Shown here in pieces: positions 59,734 through 64,000 of a stretch of 64,000 bases of DNA. This DNA is from AP-15 sp963750195 (GTDB taxonomy: Bacteria; Pseudomonadota; Alphaproteobacteria; ATCC43930; CGMCC-115725): assembly GCA_963750195.1 (NCBI GenBank), contig CAVVPS010000010.1:124001-188000 (forward strand), read 5' to 3'. Every line of letters starts with the position of its first letter. Position 1 is the first letter of the stretch. The translations under genes were made by a program, and so were the position numbers. The notes below the pieces were generated by a model. It was given only the letters and a program-made list of their open reading frames with translations. It ran no database searches and was not told the DNA's origin.

Positions 59734-61602
59734 ATGACCCAGGAAACCAGAAGCTTCCAGGCTGAAGTCAGCCGCCTTCTCGAAATCGTCGCGCACTCGC
59801 TCTACAGCGAGAAAGAAATTTTCTTGCGCGAACTGATCTCCAACGCCTCGGACGCCTGCGACAGGCTGCGCTACGCCGCCTTGACCGAGCCGGGATTGGC
59901 CGAGGGCGACACCGACTATCGTGTTGTGCTGGCTCCCGATAAGAGCGCGCGCACCTTGACGCTCGCCGATAACGGCATCGGGATGAACAGGGACGAGCTG
60001 ATCGAGAATCTCGGCACGATCGCGCGTTCCGGGACCGCCGCCTTTGTCAACCAATTGTCGGGCGACGCGCGCAAGGATATGAGCCTGATCGGCCAATTCG
60101 GCGTCGGCTTCTACTCGGCTTTTATGGTCGCCGATAAGGTCGAGGTGCTGGCTCGCAAGGCCGGCGACGACGAGGGCTGGCGCTGGGTTTCAGAAGGCAA
60201 GGGTGAGTTTACGATCGAGCTCGCGCCCGAGGCTGCGCGCGGGGCGGCGATCGTCGTTCACTTGCGCGAGGGCGAGGACGAATATCTCGATCCGAATCGG
60301 CTGCGCCAAATCGTCCGCACCTATTCCGATCATATCGGGCTGCCGATCGTGCTGAAAGACGGTGGCAAGGAAGAGACGATCAACACTGCCTCGGCGCTGT
60401 GGACACGGCCAAGGTCCGAGATTACCGACGAGCAGTATAAGGAATTCTACCATCATGTCGGCCACAGCTTCGACGATCCGTGGCTGACTTTGCACACCAA
60501 GGCTGAGGGCGTAATCGAATACACGAACCTGCTGTTCGTGCCTTCGACCAAGCCGTTCGACCTGTTCGACCCGGACCGCAAGAGCCGGGTCAAACTCTAT
60601 GTCCGGCGGGTGTTCATTACTGACGAGGGGACCAACCTGCTGCCGGCCTATCTGCGCTTTCTGCGCGGCATTGTCGACAGCGAGGATTTGCCGCTCAACG
60701 TCAGCCGCGAGATGCTGCAATCGAACCCGACAGTGGCAAGAATCCGCCAGCAGCTAACCCGGCGCGTGCTGACCGACCTCAATAAGAAGGCGGCCGAGGC
60801 GCCTGAGGAATACGCGAAGTTCTGGGACAATTTCGGGGCGGTGCTTAAAGAGGGGCTGTACGAGGATCGCGACCAACGCGACACGTTGCTGGAACTTGCC
60901 CGCTTCCGATCGACTACCCGCGACGGGCTCGTATCGCTCGACGATTATTTCGCCGGGATGCGGCCGGGGCAGGAGGCAATCTTTACGATCACCGGCGATA
61001 ATCTCGACGTCGTCAAGCGCAGCCCTCAGCTCGAAGGGTTTCGTGCGCGCGGCGTCGAAGTGCTGCTGCTGACCGATCCGATCGATGAGTTCTGGGTGCC
61101 GGCAATCGGCGCCTACAAGGAGAAGCCGTTCAAATCGGCGACGCGAGGGGGTGTCGATCTCGATAAGATTGCGGCGCCCGAAGAGCAGCCGCAAGAGAAG
61201 CCGGCGCCGCCGGCCAAGCTCGCCAGCCTGATCGCGATCTTCAAGCTGGCGCTCGGCGACGCGGTGAAAGACGTGCGCGGCTCTGAGCGGCTGACCGATA
61301 GCGCTGTCTGTCTGGTCGCCGACGAGGGCGATATGGACATGCATTTCGAGCGGCTGCTCAAGCAGCATCGCCAGCTCGATACCACGGCCAAGCGGATCCT
61401 CGAACTCAATCCGCGCCACAAACTGATCGAGCGCCTCGCCGCGACGGTGGGCGAAACCGGCGCCTCTGACCAGCTGGCGGAATTCGCTTGGCTGCTCCTC
61501 GACCAGGCGCGGATTGTCGAAGGCGAACAGCTGCCCGACCCGCCGGCCTTTGCCCGCCGTCTGGCCCAATTGCTCGAGCGCGGCCTGCCCCAGGCGGCGT
61601 AG
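59734..61602 (+). CDS. htpG: Chaperone HtpG (Hsp90)
   Basis: 622 residues: FQAEVSRLLEIVAHSLYSEK, EIFLRELISNASDACDRLRY, the ATP-lid LADNGIGMNRDELIENLGTI and GQFGVGFYSAFMVADKVEVL of the GHKL ATPase domain. The middle domain has DLPLNVSREMLQSNP and the C-terminal dimerisation domain LASLIAIFKLALGDAVKDVR, ending LLERGLPQAA. The ATG at 59734 has no strong ribosome binding site. Intact. Confidence 0.96.
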   Translation: MTQETRSFQAEVSRLLEIVAHSLYSEKEIFLRELISNASDACDRLRYAALTEPGLAEGDTDYRVVLAPDKSARTLTLADNGIGMNRDELIENLGTIARSGTAAFVNQLSGDARKDMSLIGQFGVGFYSAFMVADKVEVLARKAGDDEGWRWVSEGKGEFTIELAPEAARGAAIVVHLREGEDEYLDPNRLRQIVRTYSDHIGLPIVLKDGGKEETINTASALWTRPRSEITDEQYKEFYHHVGHSFDDPWLTLHTKAEGVIEYTNLLFVPSTKPFDLFDPDRKSRVKLYVRRVFITDEGTNLLPAYLRFLRGIVDSEDLPLNVSREMLQSNPTVARIRQQLTRRVLTDLNKKAAEAPEEYAKFWDNFGAVLKEGLYEDRDQRDTLLELARFRSTTRDGLVSLDDYFAGMRPGQEAIFTITGDNLDVVKRSPQLEGFRARGVEVLLLTDPIDEFWVPAIGAYKEKPFKSATRGGVDLDKIAAPEEQPQEKPAPPAKLASLIAIFKLALGDAVKDVRGSERLTDSAVCLVADEGDMDMHFERLLKQHRQLDTTAKRILELNPRHKLIERLAATVGETGASDQLAEFAWLLLDQARIVEGEQLPDPPAFARRLAQLLERGLPQAA

Positions 61603-61624
61603 ACCAGGCAGTCCGCGGCTCGCC

Positions 61625-62176
61625 CTACTCCGGGAAGGGCTGTGGGGCGCCGGCGGGTACCGCGACCTCGAAGACGTTGAGCGCGTTCCCGATCGCCGTG
61701 TAGTAGCCGATGATGGTGCCGAGTTCGACCACGCCCTGTTCGCCGAATGCCGCAATCGCCTCGGCGAAGGTGGCGTCGGAAAGCCGCTTGGTGTTGATAA
61801 GCTCGGTGACGATCCAATAGACGAGCGCCTGCTCCTTGACCGCGAAATTCGGCGAAGCATCGGTGCGGATCGCTTCTATCGCGGCCGCCGGCACCCCGGC
61901 CTCGACGGCAAGCGGGGCATGTGCGTGCCACTCGTAATTTGCCCGGATGCTGCGCGCGGTTAAGCAGATCGCCAGTTCAGACAGCGCCGGCGGCAGCGAG
62001 CTGCCCCAGCGCAAATACTCGCCGAGCCGCGACAGATGCCGACAAACTTCGGGCGCACGGACCAGCAGCTGGAATGGCCCGCCGAACCGGCCGCGCTTGC
62101 CGGCGACGATCTCGTCATGAACTTGCTTTTGCGCCGAGGTCATCTCGGCGGGGCTGATCTCGCGGTAACGGCTCAT
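61625..62176 (-). CDS. Carboxymuconolactone decarboxylase / AhpD-like protein
   Basis: 183 residues from MSRYREISPAEMTSAQKQVH, HDEIVAGKRGRFGGPFQLLV, LPPALSELAICLTARSIRAN and YEWHAHAPLAVEAGVPAAAI, closing with FGEQGVVELGTIIGYYTAIG. The AhpD redox Cys pair (CxxC) is absent; the motif position is occupied by residues such as ANYEWHAH, so peroxidase cofactor activity is unlikely. It belongs to the non-redox subgroup of unknown substrate. Convergent with htpG. Confidence 0.87.
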   Translation of the reverse strand: MSRYREISPAEMTSAQKQVHDEIVAGKRGRFGGPFQLLVRAPEVCRHLSRLGEYLRWGSSLPPALSELAICLTARSIRANYEWHAHAPLAVEAGVPAAAIEAIRTDASPNFAVKEQALVYWIVTELINTKRLSDATFAEAIAAFGEQGVVELGTIIGYYTAIGNALNVFEVAVPAGAPQPFPE

Positions 62177-62412
62177 CTGAGGCTCCCTCTTTGTTGCTGG
62201 TGCACATGATAGGGAATTTCGCTCGGTTGCTGGCGGCGGTTCGGCGCACGTAGACCATCCCTGCGATAAGGCTTCGGGGAGGAGGTTACAGCGAATTAAT
62301 CCGGGCGAAAGGCGGGTGTCACATGGTCGGGCCAAATCTGCGGCGATCCCGCTCTCGCACATTGCGCTCTTTGCGGCAGGCGTGAGCACCCACTGCTCGG
62401 CAAGAGGAAAAA
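62177..62412. other. Intergenic region before the Do-family protease
   Basis: 236 bases between divergent genes. No hairpin or conserved open frame was recognised; it probably holds both promoters. Confidence 0.35.
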
Positions 62413-63993
62413 ATGGCAGACCTATCCAAAACCCGCCTTCCGCGATTGACCCGCGGCCGCGCCGCCGCAGCCGCCTTTGGGCTAGGCGCAACACTCGCGC
62501 TGACACCCATGGTGTGGGCCGAAAATCCGACGGCAGCGTCGCCCGCGGCGCCGCAGACGATGACATCACCGGTGGCGTTGATCCAGCAGCAAAGCTTCGC
62601 CCCGCTGGTCAAAAAGGTGTTGCCCGCGGTTGTCAACATCTCGGTCACCCAGAAGGCCGGCGCGGATCAGATGGCCGATGAACAAGACCAAGGCGGGCCA
62701 TTTCAGGGTTTCCCCAACTCTCCGTTCGACGAGATGCTGCGCCGCTTCTTTGACCAGCAAAACCCTGGCAGCGGCCATCCCTTTCCCCAGATGCCCGACG
62801 GCCAGGCCCGGCGGATTGCGCTCGGCTCGGGTTTCATCGTCGATCCCTCCGGCTACATCGTGACCAACAACCACGTGGTCGGCGATGCCGCAAAGGTGCA
62901 GGTCATCCTTCAGGACAAAACCAAATATACGGCCAGGATCGTCGGTCGCGACCCCAAGACCGACCTCGCAGTTCTGAAGATCAAGGCCGATCAACCGCTG
63001 CCCTATGTCACCTTCGGCGACAGCAACGCCGCCCAGGTTGGCGACTGGGTGATGGCGGTGGGCAATCCGTTCGGGCTCGGCGGTACGGTGACGACCGGGA
63101 TCATCTCGGCGCGCGGCCGTGACATAAACGAAGGCCCGTACGACGATTTCTTGCAGATCGATGCGCCGATCAACCGCGGCAATTCGGGCGGCCCGACCTT
63201 TAACCTCAATGGCCAGGTGATCGGCATCAATACCGCGATCTATTCGCCCAATGGCGGCAGCGTCGGCATCGGCTTTGCGGTGCCCTCAAACGTTGCCAAG
63301 TCGATCGTTGCCCAGCTTGAGGAGCACGGCAAGATCAACCGCGGGTGGCTCGGCGTACAGATTCAAGAGTTGACGCCCGCGATTGCTGCAAGCCTCGGTC
63401 TTCACAGCGAGCACGGTGCTCTCGTTGCCGTTGTCACCCCGGACGGCCCGGCCGCGAAGGCCGGCCTCAAGCAGGGCGATGTGATTCTGGCATTCGACGG
63501 CAGCAGGGTGAGCGAACTGCATGATCTGCCGCGTCTCGTCGCCGCGGTAGCCCCCAATACGCCAGCGACGGTGGCAGTCTGGCGAAATGGGCGAGAAATC
63601 GAGCTGCAGGCCAAGCTCGGTGAACTCCCGGACAACAGCCAAGTCGCCTCGGCGAATAGCGGGCCAGTAGAGGAGGGGTCGGCACAGGCAACGGCGTTGG
63701 GGATGCGCTTCGCGCCATTGACCAACGAGCTGCGCCAGGAGTTGCACGTCGCCAAGAGTGTTGACGGCGTGGTGGTCACCCGGGTCGAGAACGGCAGTGC
63801 TGCCGAGGATGTCGGGCTTGCTCAGGGGGATGTCGTGGTCGCGATCAACCAGCAGCCGGTCCACACCCCGCAAGAGGCAGCGGCCAGATTAAACGAGGCT
63901 GTCCATTCGCCTAAAAAGACTGTGTTACTGCTGCTGAACCGCCATGGCGTCACCGAATATGTCGGCATGAGCCTCGGCGCCAATCAAGGATAA
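62413..63993 (+). CDS. Do-family (DegP/DegQ-like) periplasmic serine protease
   Basis: 526 residues. Signal peptide GRAAAAAFGLGATLALTPMV, cleavage near WAE. The catalytic triad is His154 in VTNNHVVGD, Asp184 in KTDLAVLKI and Ser258 in NRGNSGGPTFNLNG. Two PDZ domains follow (GWLGVQIQELTPAIAASLGL; SVDGVVVTRVENGSAAEDVG). A Q-linker-like loop lies around residues 83-130. It degrades or refolds misfolded envelope proteins. Its ATG follows AAGAGGAAAAA. The stop is 8 bases before the window end. Confidence 0.93.
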   Translation: MADLSKTRLPRLTRGRAAAAAFGLGATLALTPMVWAENPTAASPAAPQTMTSPVALIQQQSFAPLVKKVLPAVVNISVTQKAGADQMADEQDQGGPFQGFPNSPFDEMLRRFFDQQNPGSGHPFPQMPDGQARRIALGSGFIVDPSGYIVTNNHVVGDAAKVQVILQDKTKYTARIVGRDPKTDLAVLKIKADQPLPYVTFGDSNAAQVGDWVMAVGNPFGLGGTVTTGIISARGRDINEGPYDDFLQIDAPINRGNSGGPTFNLNGQVIGINTAIYSPNGGSVGIGFAVPSNVAKSIVAQLEEHGKINRGWLGVQIQELTPAIAASLGLHSEHGALVAVVTPDGPAAKAGLKQGDVILAFDGSRVSELHDLPRLVAAVAPNTPATVAVWRNGREIELQAKLGELPDNSQVASANSGPVEEGSAQATALGMRFAPLTNELRQELHVAKSVDGVVVTRVENGSAAEDVGLAQGDVVVAINQQPVHTPQEAAARLNEAVHSPKKTVLLLLNRHGVTEYVGMSLGANQG

Positions 63994-64000
63994 GCATAAA

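Noticed and set aside
1..64000. tRNA, rRNA or 4.5S RNA genes
   Set aside because: I looked for T-arm and conserved rRNA/SRP motifs and saw none; a dedicated covariance search could still find a short one.

Overview
The window is a high-GC bacterial chromosome segment that reads as an alphaproteobacterium (Hyphomicrobiales/Rhodospirillales type). Support comes from the gene order ffh-rpsP-rimM-trmD-rplS-leuCDB, the ctpA-rppH pair, a MoxR-DUF58-DUF4159-GATase-like block, the DUF1285/CoA-pyrophosphatase/DUF6111/CCA-transferase block, a Suv3-like helicase next to an S4 protein, and REP/RAYT elements and palindromes of the kind frequent in that group. No rRNA, tRNA or CRISPR array was recognised. 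The species is not identifiable by eye.

Layout. 1-8145 (minus strand): one long operon-like run from ffh through ribosomal and tRNA/ribosome maturation genes into leucine biosynthesis, then an aldo/keto reductase and an unrecognised gene cut by the window edge. 8146-12740: a broken DUF1640-like gene, a small secreted basic protein, then dapF-mtaB-ftsY on the plus strand, so both the SRP GTPase and its receptor are present. 12762-15280: a Nudix hydrolase and two unrelated secreted proteins of unknown function. 15393-17661: two nearly identical IS630-family copies in head-to-tail tandem, inserted exactly in the stop codon of a small cupin gene that is divergent from a LuxR-type regulator. 19599-22472: a thiamine-diphosphate enzyme, a structured intergenic region, and a small gene built from a recent internal duplication followed by a membrane protein. 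22860-28980: gpmI, ctpA, rppH, a PfkB-type sugar kinase, a cysteine hydrolase and an HpaI-type aldolase. 28981-33749: an accessory zone with a repeat-rich spacer, RidA, two degenerate RAYT transposase genes facing each other, an AT-richer two-gene cassette between them (HEPN-like protein plus membrane/coiled-coil protein), a HigBA module and a MlaC-like lipid carrier. 34037-48107: pepN, CCA-adding enzyme, DUF6111, CoA pyrophosphatase, DUF1285, the MoxR/DUF58/DUF4159/GATase-like block, and phospholipid synthesis (psd-pssA). 48205-56647: a catabolic-looking island (cupin, epimerase, amidohydrolase, HisD-like dehydrogenase, SDR, TRAP-type binding protein, enoyl-CoA hydratase) with MazEF and VapBC modules inside it. 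56657-63993: S4 protein, Suv3-like helicase, htpG, an AhpD-like protein and a Do-family protease.

A feature running through the whole window is single-base frameshifts in otherwise well conserved genes (mtaB, ftsY, gpmI three times, CoA pyrophosphatase twice, DUF1285, moxR, DUF4159, the GATase-like gene, an amidohydrolase, enoyl-CoA hydratase, the helicase and others). Nearly all are one extra base. The simplest reading is uncorrected sequencing error in a draft or metagenome assembly. I therefore annotate these genes as single loci and give the position of each break.

The most unusual local structures are the cassette enclosed by inward-facing RAYT tails (29897-32207), the internally duplicated gene with its membrane partner (21767-22472), the tandem IS630 pair sharing one TA, and the perfect palindrome between the cupin and LuxR genes.
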